Shown here in pieces: positions 13,300-20,294 of a stretch of DNA of 20,294 bases. The notes below the pieces were generated by a model, which ran no database searches, was not told where the DNA came from, and saw only the letters and a program-made list of their open reading frames with translations. Numbering within the stretch: the first letter of the stretch is position 1; each line of letters opens with the position of its first letter. The position numbers were made by a program, and so were the translations under genes. Source of the stretch: Devosia sp. (lineage in GTDB: Bacteria > Pseudomonadota > Alphaproteobacteria > Rhizobiales > Devosiaceae); the NCBI GenBank assembly GCA_025352765.1, contig JANXSI010000189.1, positions 1-20,294 of the forward strand, in the 5' to 3' direction.

Positions 13300-15974
13300 G
13301 CCTTGCCGCGACGGCGCCACGCCGCTGGTTCGCGCCCGAAGTGGTGCAGACCTCTGCCATGGATTGTGGGCCGGCGGCTCTCAAATGCGTGCTCGAGGGG
13401 TTTCGGATTCCGGTGAGCTATGGCCGGCTCCGCGAGGCCTGCCAGACTGGCATCGACGGGACGTCGATCGACGCGCTCGAGGAGGTCGCCAATGCGCTGG
13501 GGCTTGAGGCGACCCAGTCGCTGCTGCCGGTCGACCATCTGTTCCTCGAGCGTCTGATGGTGTTTCCGGCCATCGTGGTGGTGCGGCAGGGCAGTGGCGC
13601 GACGCATTTCGTCGTGGTCTGGGCCCGCGTCGGCGCGTGGCTGCAGATTATGGATCCGGGTCTCGGCCGGCGCTGGGTCAAGGCGAGTGCGTTCGCTGCC
13701 GACATCTTTCGGCACCAGGCCAGCGTGCCGGCCGCGGCCTGGCGCGACTGGGCGCTCTCGGAGGAATTCACCACCCCCCTGGCCGAACGGTTCGCCCGGC
13801 TGGGCGGCTCGACCGGCGACATCCGCCGCCTGGTGGCAATCGCCACCGCCGATCCGGGCTGGTACCCGCTTGCCGCGCTCGATGCGACGATCCGCATGGC
13901 GGGCAAGCTGCTCGACGCCGGCGGCATCGAGCGGGGCGCCGAAGCCGTCCGCCTCGTCGACAGCCTGTTCCACCAGACCGTCGACAGTCCCGACGACATC
14001 TACACGATCCTCCCACCCGAATGCTGGCTTGTGGCCCCCGACCCGCAAAGCGCCGTCCTGGGCGAGCGGCACCTGCTGCTCAAAGGGGCTGTGCTGGTGC
14101 GGGTTGGTCGCGCGGTGGGACCGACGCTCGCGGTCGGGACGGACGAGCGCTTGACGCCGGAACTGGCTGCCGCGCTGAGCGAGACGGCGCCCCGGCCGCT
14201 CGCCGTGCTCGGCCGTCTGCTGCGCGAGGACGGCCTGCTGTCGCCGATCGCCCTTGTCGCCGCCATTGGACTGGCGAGTGCGATCATGCTCGCCGAGGTG
14301 CTGGTCCTGCGCTCGCTCGTCGATCTGGGGAGCATCCTGCAGGTCGCCGGCCAGCGCTTTGCCGCCGTCGCGGCGCTCCTTGGCTTGATGCTCGCCGCCC
14401 TCGCCATCCGGCTCGGCATTGCGCGCGAAGCGCTGCGGATGGGCCGCGCCGTCGAACTGCGCCTCCGCATGGCGCTCCTCGACAAGCTGCCGCGCCTAAG
14501 CGACCGCTATTTCCAGAGCCGGCCCATCTCCGACATGGCGGACCGCGGCCACAACCTGCATCTGACCCGGGCCGTTCCGGGCATGGGGATCGCCTTCGTC
14601 CAGGGCTGCGCCGAATTGACCCTCATGCTGGGGGCGATCGCGCTGATCGACGCGCGAGCGGCGCTGATGGCGATCGGCGTGACCGCGTTGCTGGTCGCGG
14701 TCGCACAGACGCTGCAGCCGCTCGTCAGCGAAGCCGATCTCCGAGTCCGTAGCCATGCCGGGGCACTCCATGGCTTTTCGCTCGACGCGCTGCTGGGGGC
14801 GATCCCGATCCGCGTGCATCGTGCCCAGCGAGCGGTCCGGCGCCGGCACGAGGGCCTTCTCGTCGAATGGGCGCGTGCACTGCTGGGGCTCAGCCGAACG
14901 GCGCTGCTCATCGAAGGTGCGCAACAGGCCTGTGCCCTCGCTCTCCTCAGCCTGATCCTGTTCGATCATTTCGGCCGCAGCGCCGGCGTTTCGGGCGGCG
15001 ACCTGCTGCTGGTCTACTGGCTGCTGAAGCTGCCGGTCGCTGGCAATACGCTGCTGTCGCTGGCGCACCAGTATCCGGCACAACGCAACGTACTGCTGCG
15101 CCTGCTCGAACCATTGGCGGCCCCGGAATCCGGTGTCGCCGCCGAGGCCACGGCCCCCTCCAGCCGCATGGCGCCCGCCCGCATCGATATCACCCAAGCC
15201 ACCGTCCTCGCCGGCGGTCATGTGCTGCTGCGCGACCTCGAGCTTCGAATCGAGCCGGGCGAGCATGTCGCGATCGTCGGGCCGTCCGGCGCTGGTAAGT
15301 CGAGCCTCATCGGGCTGCTGCTCGGCTGGCATGCGCTTTCCAGCGGAGTGGCGCTGGTCGATGGCGAACTGCTCGATGCGGACAAGCTTGCCGCGCTCCG
15401 GCGCAGCACCGCCTGGGTTGATCCCGCCATCCAGCTCTGGAACCGCTCGCTACGCGACAACGTCGACTTCAGCACCACCGATGCAGACGCCGCAAAGGTC
15501 GCAGAGACGATGCGGCTGGCCGATCTGAGCGGAGTCGCGCAACGCCTCCCCGAGGGGCTAGCGACTTCGCTGGGCGAAGGCGGCGCCCTGCTGTCGGGCG
15601 GTGAGGGGCAGCGCGTTCGGCTGGCCCGCGCCATGACCCAGGAGGGTGTACGGCTGGTGCTGCTCGACGAACCGTTTCGCGGCACCGATCGCGAGCAGCG
15701 CCAGCATTTGCTTGAAACCGCCCGCCAGCACTGGGCGGCGGCGACGCTGCTCTGCGTCACTCACGATATCGGCGAGACGCTGGCGTTCGACCGGGTCCTC
15801 GTCGTCGAGGACGGCCGGATCATCGAAGATGGGCGGCCCGACCACCTTGCCGCCGTGCCCAGCCGCTACGCCGAACTGCTCGCAGCCGAGACGCTGGCCC
15901 GCACCAGATTGTGGCAGGGTCGGCAGTGGCAGCACCTGAGTGTCGAGGGTGGCCATGTCCGACGCCACGGCTGA
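13296..15974 (+). CDS. Peptidase-containing ABC exporter (C39 protease + permease + ATPase)
   Basis: This is an 892-residue exporter that should cut the leader from a peptide and export it. The N-terminal C39 domain (about 12-140) is intact: oxyanion Gln18, nucleophile Cys24 in 'SAMDCGPAALK', His104 in 'GATHFVVVW' and Asp120 in 'IMDPG'. The permease domain with several hydrophobic helices spans about 310-600. The ATPase domain has Walker A GPSGAGKSS near 662, signature LSGGEGQR at 766, Walker B 'LVLLDEP' ending in Glu792 and the H-loop His near 823. It is roughly 150-170 residues longer than a usual 720-residue exporter because of an extra soluble segment at about 145-305. The ATG overlaps the HlyD stop, and its end overlaps the next ABC gene. 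The only short peptide gene seen nearby is at 10000-9875. Confidence 0.93.
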   Translation: MSLAATAPRRWFAPEVVQTSAMDCGPAALKCVLEGFRIPVSYGRLREACQTGIDGTSIDALEEVANALGLEATQSLLPVDHLFLERLMVFPAIVVVRQGSGATHFVVVWARVGAWLQIMDPGLGRRWVKASAFAADIFRHQASVPAAAWRDWALSEEFTTPLAERFARLGGSTGDIRRLVAIATADPGWYPLAALDATIRMAGKLLDAGGIERGAEAVRLVDSLFHQTVDSPDDIYTILPPECWLVAPDPQSAVLGERHLLLKGAVLVRVGRAVGPTLAVGTDERLTPELAAALSETAPRPLAVLGRLLREDGLLSPIALVAAIGLASAIMLAEVLVLRSLVDLGSILQVAGQRFAAVAALLGLMLAALAIRLGIAREALRMGRAVELRLRMALLDKLPRLSDRYFQSRPISDMADRGHNLHLTRAVPGMGIAFVQGCAELTLMLGAIALIDARAALMAIGVTALLVAVAQTLQPLVSEADLRVRSHAGALHGFSLDALLGAIPIRVHRAQRAVRRRHEGLLVEWARALLGLSRTALLIEGAQQACALALLSLILFDHFGRSAGVSGGDLLLVYWLLKLPVAGNTLLSLAHQYPAQRNVLLRLLEPLAAPESGVAAEATAPSSRMAPARIDITQATVLAGGHVLLRDLELRIEPGEHVAIVGPSGAGKSSLIGLLLGWHALSSGVALVDGELLDADKLAALRRSTAWVDPAIQLWNRSLRDNVDFSTTDADAAKVAETMRLADLSGVAQRLPEGLATSLGEGGALLSGGEGQRVRLARAMTQEGVRLVLLDEPFRGTDREQRQHLLETARQHWAAATLLCVTHDIGETLAFDRVLVVEDGRIIEDGRPDHLAAVPSRYAELLAAETLARTRLWQGRQWQHLSVEGGHVRRHG

Positions 15975-18150
15975 CGTCCTCGCCGAGGTGACGGGCAAGG
16001 CCCGCAGCCGGGTCGCTGCCGCCCGGAAGCCGGACGCGACATTGCTCGAGAGCAGCTGGCCGCTGGTCCGGCTGGGCGAAGGGCTGGCGGCGCTGGCCGG
16101 CGCCCTGTCACTGGCTGCAGCAGGCAGCAGCATCCCGGCACTCCCCCGCGACGTCCTCGAGGGAACGACGGACAATCTCGGGCACTGGATGGACTGGGCG
16201 AGCGAGCGGCTGTCGCTCGAGGTCGAGCAGGTCGAAGCGAGCGTTGCCGACCTTGCCGATCTGCTCCGCATCGCCGCTCCGGCGATCATCCGCATCCGGA
16301 CCAGGACGGCTCCGGCTTTCGTTCTGGTGCTGGCGCGACGCGGTCATGCGCTGCAGGTGCTTGGCTCCGACCTCCGCCGTCGTACACTCAGGCTCGAGAC
16401 GCTGCGCGACCAGATGACGGCGCCGCACGAAGCGCCGCTCAACCGTGAACTCGACAGGCTGCTCGATGCCGCGGCCGTCGCGCCGCGCCGCCGCGTTGCC
16501 GTGCGAAGTGCCATGGCACGCGAGCGGCTCGGCGCCACGCCCATCGATGGCGTATGGCTCCTCCGCCTGCCGCCGTCGCGGCCCTTCGCCGAGCAATTGC
16601 GGGCACTCAGGCTGCCAGGCCGACTGGCTCTATCGGCCCTCGTCTTTGCCGTCCTCTACGGCCTCGAGATTCTCGCCTGGGGCGTCATCGGCGGCAGTAT
16701 CCTTGCCGGGCGGCTCGATTTCGGCTGGCTTGCCGCCTGGTCGCTGCTGCTGCTGTCGATGGTGCCGCTACGGGGCCTCGGCAGCTGGATCAACGCGCGG
16801 CTCGCCGTCGACTTCGGCCGGCTGCTGAAAAGCCGGCTGCTGCTCGGCGCTCTGAGCATCGATCCCGAGGCAGTCCGCCGGCAGGGCGCCGGACACCTCC
16901 TGGCGCGGGTCATGGAATCGCAGGCGTTCGAGGCCCTCGCCGTGGCAGGCGGCATGTCGGCGCTGGTCGCGGTCATCGAACTCGGCTTTTCGCTATGGCT
17001 GCTGGCAAGCGGCGCCGGCGGCGCCTTGCAGGCCGCGCTGCTGATCGCCTGGACCGGCCTCGCCATCGCCCTCGGCTCCGTCTTTTTCCGTCGTCTCGGC
17101 GCATGGACGAGTTCCCGCCTCGACCTGACCCATGGACTGATCGAACGCCTTGTCGGCCATCGCACCATCCTTGCCCAGGAACAGCCCTCCCGCCGGGTCG
17201 AAGCAGATCGCGAAATGAGCGCCTATCTCCAAACCTCGACGGCCGTCGACAAGGCGGCGCTGCCGTTTCTGGTTGCCGTCCCTGCCGGGTGGATGGCCAT
17301 CGGTGTAGCCGGGCTTGCTCCTGCCTTCATTGCGGGGACAGCCGGTGCCGGCGCAATGGCCGTGGCACTCGGGGGGGTTCTGTTTGCGACACGGGCGCTG
17401 GGCAGCGTCACCGCGAGCCTCGCGGCACTGGGGCGAGCCGCCATGGCCTGGCGGGAGATCGCGCCGATGTTCAAGGCGGCGAGCGAGCGGCCGGCCCCGG
17501 GTCCGCTCATCGCCCGTACGGCGATGCGTCCCGGGGACCGCGCCGGCGGCCCACTCATCAAAGCCTCGGGACTGGGCTTCGGCTATCCTCATCGTCCGAT
17601 CCTCGAAGGGGCCAACCTGACGATCGCCCACGGCGAGCGGCTGCTGCTCGAGGGCCGCTCCGGTGGCGGCAAGTCGACGCTCGCCTCGCTGCTGGTCGGT
17701 ACGCGTCGTCCGCACTCGGGAACTTTGCTGCTCAACGGAGAGGACCGCCGGTCTCTCGGCGACGCCTGGCATCAGTTCGCCACGCAGGCGCCGCAGTTCC
17801 ACGAGAACCACATTCTATCAGGCAGCCTCGGGTTCAACCTGCTGCTCGGCCGGCGCTGGCCGGCTACCGCCGAGGACCTGGCCGAGGCGCGTGCCATGTG
17901 CGAGGAGCTCGGGCTTGGCGACCTACTGGAGCGCATGCCGGGCGGCCTCAACCAGATGATCGGCGAAACCGGCTGGCAGCTCTCGCACGGCGAGCGCAGC
18001 CGCATCTATCTCGCCCGCGCGCTGCTGCAGGACGCCGAACTGACCATCCTCGACGAGAGCTTTGCCGCGCTCGATCCGGAAATCTTGCAGCTCTGCCTCG
18101 ACTGCGCCTTTCGCCGCGCCCGCACCCTGCTCGTCATCGCGCATCCGTAG
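15955..18150 (+). CDS. Second ABC exporter with a degenerate C39-like N-terminal domain, C-terminus cut short
   Basis: This is a 731-residue protein from the ATG at 15955 (GAGGG upstream). A GTG at 15940 would add five residues. Both starts lie inside the preceding gene. Residues about 78-155 align by eye with the end of the C39 fold of the neighbouring exporter ('APAIIRI...AFVLVLARRGHALQVL' against 'FPAIVVV...HFVVVWARVGAWLQIM'). However, no Cys nucleophile is present, the His is Ala121 and the Asp is Gly, so it cannot be a protease. The permease helices lie at about 222-495. The ATPase has Walker A GRSGGGKST at 567-575, an altered signature LSHGE (676-680) instead of LSGGQ, Walker B 'LTILDES' with Glu701, and H-loop His730. 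The stop comes one residue after that His, and the expected C-terminal piece continues in another frame. Confidence 0.9.
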   Translation: MSDATADVLAEVTGKARSRVAAARKPDATLLESSWPLVRLGEGLAALAGALSLAAAGSSIPALPRDVLEGTTDNLGHWMDWASERLSLEVEQVEASVADLADLLRIAAPAIIRIRTRTAPAFVLVLARRGHALQVLGSDLRRRTLRLETLRDQMTAPHEAPLNRELDRLLDAAAVAPRRRVAVRSAMARERLGATPIDGVWLLRLPPSRPFAEQLRALRLPGRLALSALVFAVLYGLEILAWGVIGGSILAGRLDFGWLAAWSLLLLSMVPLRGLGSWINARLAVDFGRLLKSRLLLGALSIDPEAVRRQGAGHLLARVMESQAFEALAVAGGMSALVAVIELGFSLWLLASGAGGALQAALLIAWTGLAIALGSVFFRRLGAWTSSRLDLTHGLIERLVGHRTILAQEQPSRRVEADREMSAYLQTSTAVDKAALPFLVAVPAGWMAIGVAGLAPAFIAGTAGAGAMAVALGGVLFATRALGSVTASLAALGRAAMAWREIAPMFKAASERPAPGPLIARTAMRPGDRAGGPLIKASGLGFGYPHRPILEGANLTIAHGERLLLEGRSGGGKSTLASLLVGTRRPHSGTLLLNGEDRRSLGDAWHQFATQAPQFHENHILSGSLGFNLLLGRRWPATAEDLAEARAMCEELGLGDLLERMPGGLNQMIGETGWQLSHGERSRIYLARALLQDAELTILDESFAALDPEILQLCLDCAFRRARTLLVIAHP

Positions 18151-18189
18151 AGCGCTGCGCGAGGCTGGCCGATGCACTCGTCTTTTCAA
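18147..18189 (+). other. Displaced C-terminal coding sequence of the second ABC exporter (frameshift)
   Basis: Directly after the H-loop His the annotated frame hits TAG. In the neighbouring frame the same bases read SVERCARLADALVF, which is what normally follows the H-loop in ABC ATPases (a short helix, 'ADRILVL'-like strand). A small deletion or a sequencing error near 18145-18150 would explain this. Beyond about 18189 the likeness ends and mobile-element debris begins. Confidence 0.55.
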
Positions 18190-18323
18190 TAGCCCGACAC
18201 ACTGAGAGCGACCTGCATAAGGCCCTGATTCAGCAGCGAAAGGGCTTTTGGAGCGACTCGACGTGACGTTCCAGGAGCAACCCGAAACAGAGAAGCTGCA
18301 GGTGAAGAGGGCACCCCAAGTTT

Positions 18324-18519
18324 CTGCCGTCCTCTTCCTCGAGCGCTTTCAGCCTGCGCGCGTCCGACAGATCGAGGCCACCATACTTGGCTAGAAAGTG
18401 GCACTGCTGACCCCGTGCTTGCGGCAGACGTCCGCTGTCGCGAGCCCGGCCTCGTCGTCCTTCAATATCTCCATGATCTGCTCTTGGTTGAACCTCGTTT
18501 GCTTCACCCGACCGTCCAT
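18324..18519 (-). pseudogene. IS3-family transposase orfA remnant
   Basis: On the minus strand from 18507 the codons read VKQTRFNQEQIMEILKDDEA, then GLATADVCRKHGVSSATF and a TAG at 18391-18393. The text continues in another frame as AKYGGLDLSDARRLKALEEE. This is the N-terminal helix-turn-helix protein of IS3-family elements. Between 'ATF' and 'AKYGG' about ten bases (normally coding YKWK or YNWK) are missing, which breaks the frame. The rest of orfA and all of orfB are absent, so the element cannot move. I could not identify terminal inverted repeats. Confidence 0.8.
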
Positions 18520-18551
18520 CCGCGATAACGGATTCCATACCGCCTACCCAG

Positions 18552-18599
18552 AAGATATTCGGCTACGCCCGGGTCTCATCGATAGATCAGAACGACGCC
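18552..18599 (+). pseudogene. Serine recombinase (resolvase/invertase) N-terminal remnant
   Basis: The codons from 18552 read KIFGYARVSSIDQNDA, the highly conserved start of Tn3/Hin-type resolvases including the catalytic Ser of 'ARVSS'. No ATG precedes the Lys codon, and after about 16 codons the likeness stops. It is a fragment left by a transposon or invertible element, in debris shared with the IS3 remnant. Confidence 0.65.
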
Positions 18600-18778
18600 G
18601 CTCACTCCTGTCAGCGGCCCCCGTTTCCTCGGAAATGCTGCAGTAATTCTTCGCGCTATGATGTCTCACCAGACATATGAGTAGGTCCGGTGCAGAACAA
18701 AGCCTCCGTCAATGCTGACTATTGGCACGCCGCCTGACCTCCAGTGCAAGATTGGCCCATCACAAGCGGGAGGTGACG

Positions 18779-19690
18779 ATGCGCGTTCTGACAGGGGTAC
18801 TCTTGACGTCGTTGATCGCGGTCGGAACCGCTCAAGCAGTCGACAAGGTGCAGATCGGCGACAAAAGCGTGTTCCCGGAAAGCCTGACGTCGACCGCTGA
18901 TGGCACGCTCATTGTGGGCAGCATCGGCACCGGCCAGATTTTCCGTGCGGCACCGGGCGCCGCTCGCGCCGATAAGTGGATCGACGCCGTGACCGAAGGG
19001 CCGACCGCGGTGCTGGGCGTCTACGCCGACGAGGCCAACAAGACGCTCTGGGCCTGCTACTCGGACCTAGCTCTGTTCAGCGGCAAGGCCGGCAAGCCGT
19101 CGATGCTGCGCAGCTACGACCTGTCGAGCGGCGCTTTGAAGATAGCGGTGCCGCTGGGCGACGGCACGTTCTGCAATGACATTGCGACCACCGCCGATGG
19201 CACCGCCTACGCCACCGACACGGCCGGCGGCCAGGTATTCCGGGTCAAACCCGGCGCGACGGCCGCCGAACCCTTCTTCAAGGATGCGGCCCTGGCGAGC
19301 CTCGACGGACTGAGTGTCGGGCCGGATGGGGCGCTGTATCTGAACGGAGTGTCGACGGGAAAGCTGTTCCGCCTGACCATGAGCACCGATGGCGCGGCCG
19401 GCGCGCTCACCGAACTCAAGCCGTCGGCCCCGCTCAAGGGCCCGGATGGCATGCGGTTCGGCGACGATGGCGTCCTCTACCTCGCCGAAAACGGCGCGGC
19501 GCAGATCGACGCGATCGCCATCGCTGGCGATGTGGCGACAGTGACGCCTCTCACGACCGGCGGCTGGGACACCCCCACCGCGGTGACCAAGGTGGGCAAG
19601 ACGATCTGGGTCAGCGAGGCCAAGTTCTCGAAGATGGGGGGAACCGAGGACCCGGGCCAGTTCTGGGCCTACGCCCTACCCCTCAACTAG
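18779..19690 (+). CDS. Secreted beta-propeller protein, SMP-30/gluconolactonase-like
   Basis: This is a 303-residue protein with an N-terminal signal peptide (MRVLTGVLLTSLIAVGTAQA, cut before Val21), so it is periplasmic. The start is ATG at 18779 with GGGAGGTG at 18768-18775. At least four blade-like repeats are visible, each of the form 'DG-T/A-L/A-Y-...-G-x-I/V/L-FR': near residues 40-57, 139-158, 180-200 and 220-238. This is typical of the six-bladed SMP-30/strictosidine-synthase-like propellers, which act as lactonases or sugar-acid sensors and usually bind a divalent metal. The catalytic acids cannot be assigned by eye. It stands alone after the mobile-element debris, and the next gene converges on it, so context gives no substrate. 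Confidence 0.85.
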   Translation: MRVLTGVLLTSLIAVGTAQAVDKVQIGDKSVFPESLTSTADGTLIVGSIGTGQIFRAAPGAARADKWIDAVTEGPTAVLGVYADEANKTLWACYSDLALFSGKAGKPSMLRSYDLSSGALKIAVPLGDGTFCNDIATTADGTAYATDTAGGQVFRVKPGATAAEPFFKDAALASLDGLSVGPDGALYLNGVSTGKLFRLTMSTDGAAGALTELKPSAPLKGPDGMRFGDDGVLYLAENGAAQIDAIAIAGDVATVTPLTTGGWDTPTAVTKVGKTIWVSEAKFSKMGGTEDPGQFWAYALPLN

Positions 19691-19699
19691 GGCGGAGTG

Positions 19700-19741
19700 G
19701 CCGCGGGCCTTGCCTTGGCCGGCGTCCTCCGTGGCCGCGGC
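19700..19741. terminator. Hairpin between convergent genes
   Basis: GCCGCGG (19700-19706) can pair with CCGCGGC (19735-19741), and the loop contains its own GGCC/GGCC stem. It lies between the stop of the propeller gene and the stop of the convergent small gene, where a bidirectional terminator is expected. There is no T-run. Confidence 0.3.
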
Positions 19742-19750
19742 GCTCCGGGA

Positions 19751-20029
19751 TTAGTCGAGGCCCGGCAACGGCGCCCCAACCAGCGCCAGGGCGATGGCGT
19801 CGTGGCGCTGCCTTGGCCCAGGGACGTCGTGCGGACCAAACCCCTGCATCGTATTGACATGCAGTTTCAGTGGGATCGGCTGCACGCCCAGCACGTCGCT
19901 GAACCCGCCCTCCCGGCCGGTGAGGACGACCGGCGCTTCAGGATCGTGGGCTTTGAGGGCGTCGATCAGGTCGCGGACACGAATACCGGAAAAACTCGGT
20001 GCCCCTGACGGGCCGTCTGCCTTTTCCAT
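19751..20029 (-). CDS. Small conserved-looking hypothetical protein
   Basis: The product has 92 residues. The ATG at 20029 has GGGGGA about five bases upstream, which supports real translation. After a polar N-terminus comes 'IRVRDLIDALKAHDPEAPVVLTG' given by its ends (about 16-38), followed by 'REGGFSDVLGVQPI'. The 'DLI-x-L-x-x-x-DPEAPVV-x-x-x-EGGFSDV' pattern resembles small cytoplasmic proteins common in phage-like and accessory regions that share a helix, then a strand, then an acidic Gly-rich turn. No function is known to me. No signal peptide, membrane helix or Cys is present. It is transcribed toward the propeller gene and has no visible partner within the window. Confidence 0.65.
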   Translation of the reverse strand: MEKADGPSGAPSFSGIRVRDLIDALKAHDPEAPVVLTGREGGFSDVLGVQPIPLKLHVNTMQGFGPHDVPGPRQRHDAIALALVGAPLPGLD

Positions 20030-20294
20030 ATGTTCCCCCGAACGCAGCGGCGACCGCTCGGCCTGCCCTGCCGTACGGCGGAGGATACGGCCGGGCCGTC
20101 CTGCTCCGCACCCCCTGTTTGAGGGGAATCGAAGCGGCTCCGCCCAGGATCGCGACTATTTCCGCTCGAGAACACAATTTGCCCCTGCATTGCCGAGCTT
20201 GCAAATGACCGATCGTGCAATTATCCAAGTCCGTAGAACTACTTGCTAAGACAGATGCACCCAAGCGCTGGACTTGTACTGGAAGATCCGGGCC

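Noticed and set aside
12073..14072. Two long minus-strand frames opposite the HlyD and C39 exporter genes
   Set aside because: They are opposite genes with clear family motifs, and have biased Arg/Gly/Asp composition and no ribosome site.
16554..18266. A 570-codon plus-strand frame overlapping the second ABC gene
   Set aside because: It is a shadow for nearly all of its length. Only the last stretch after 18147 carries real ABC-like sequence, and that is reported as a frameshifted tail.
1..20294. CRISPR arrays, tRNA or rRNA genes, riboswitches
   Set aside because: No regularly spaced repeats, cloverleaf-like sequence or known riboswitch core was seen on either strand.
20030..20294. Minus-strand frame of about 108 codons at the right edge
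   Set aside because: It overlaps the real small gene at 19751-20029 in another frame, has a shadow-like composition and no family likeness.

Overview
The window looks like high-GC alphaproteobacterial DNA, most likely Hyphomicrobiales-like. The reasons are strong G/C third positions, an sn-glycerol-3-P/maltose-type ABC importer, a glutathione-dependent formaldehyde operon with a gfa gene, and frequent TTG/GTG starts. This is a judgement from protein style, not from a database search.

Layout. (1) 1-2256, plus strand: the 3' end of a sugar-type ABC binding protein, a stem-loop, and two CUT1-type permeases joined by an ATGA overlap. (2) 2284-5871: a divergent LysR regulator and a formaldehyde detoxification operon (glutathione-dependent formaldehyde dehydrogenase, S-formylglutathione hydrolase, Gfa). 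The shared upstream region carries a 40-bp-spaced direct repeat. (3) 6016-6699, minus: a chemoreceptor signalling domain that has lost its N-terminal part. (4) 6936-18150: an apparently unnamed peptide-export locus. (5) 18151-18720: remnants of mobile elements (IS3-type orfA and the first residues of a serine resolvase). (6) 18779-20029: a secreted beta-propeller protein and a convergent small conserved-looking hypothetical gene.

The locus at 6.9-18.2 kb is the main point of interest. On the minus strand an apparent operon runs: an unrecognised 621-aa protein, a 41-aa Ser/Thr-rich peptide whose ATG overlaps the previous stop (ATGA), a membrane histidine kinase, and an NtrC-type sigma-54 activator. 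The peptide is encoded at 10000-9875, is too short for ordinary gene calling, and looks like a RiPP-type precursor or signal peptide. A full-consensus sigma-54 (-24/-12) promoter lies immediately upstream of the 621-aa gene. Upstream of it are a near-consensus IHF site and G5/C5 inverted repeats at the distance expected for an enhancer.

Divergently, on the plus strand, lies a three-gene export set: a HlyD-type adaptor, a C39-peptidase ABC exporter with intact Cys/His/Asp, and a second ABC exporter with what looks like a dead C39-like domain. This HlyD + peptidase-ABC + second-ABC arrangement is that of the NHLM-type RiPP export systems. The usual nitrile-hydratase-like or Nif11 leader peptides and the usual maturases (radical SAM, YcaO, LanM) are absent from the window. 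The working model is a self-activating, sigma-54-controlled peptide production, processing and export system whose modification enzyme would be the 621-aa protein. Everything about the chemistry is inference.

Stretches without genes: 6700-6935 holds a hairpin and a short frame possibly belonging to the broken chemoreceptor. 9703-9874 holds only an in-frame 5' extension of the kinase that I do not believe is translated. 18151-18778 holds the mobile-element remnants. I see nothing I can support in 20030-20294 apart from the upstream region of the last minus-strand gene.
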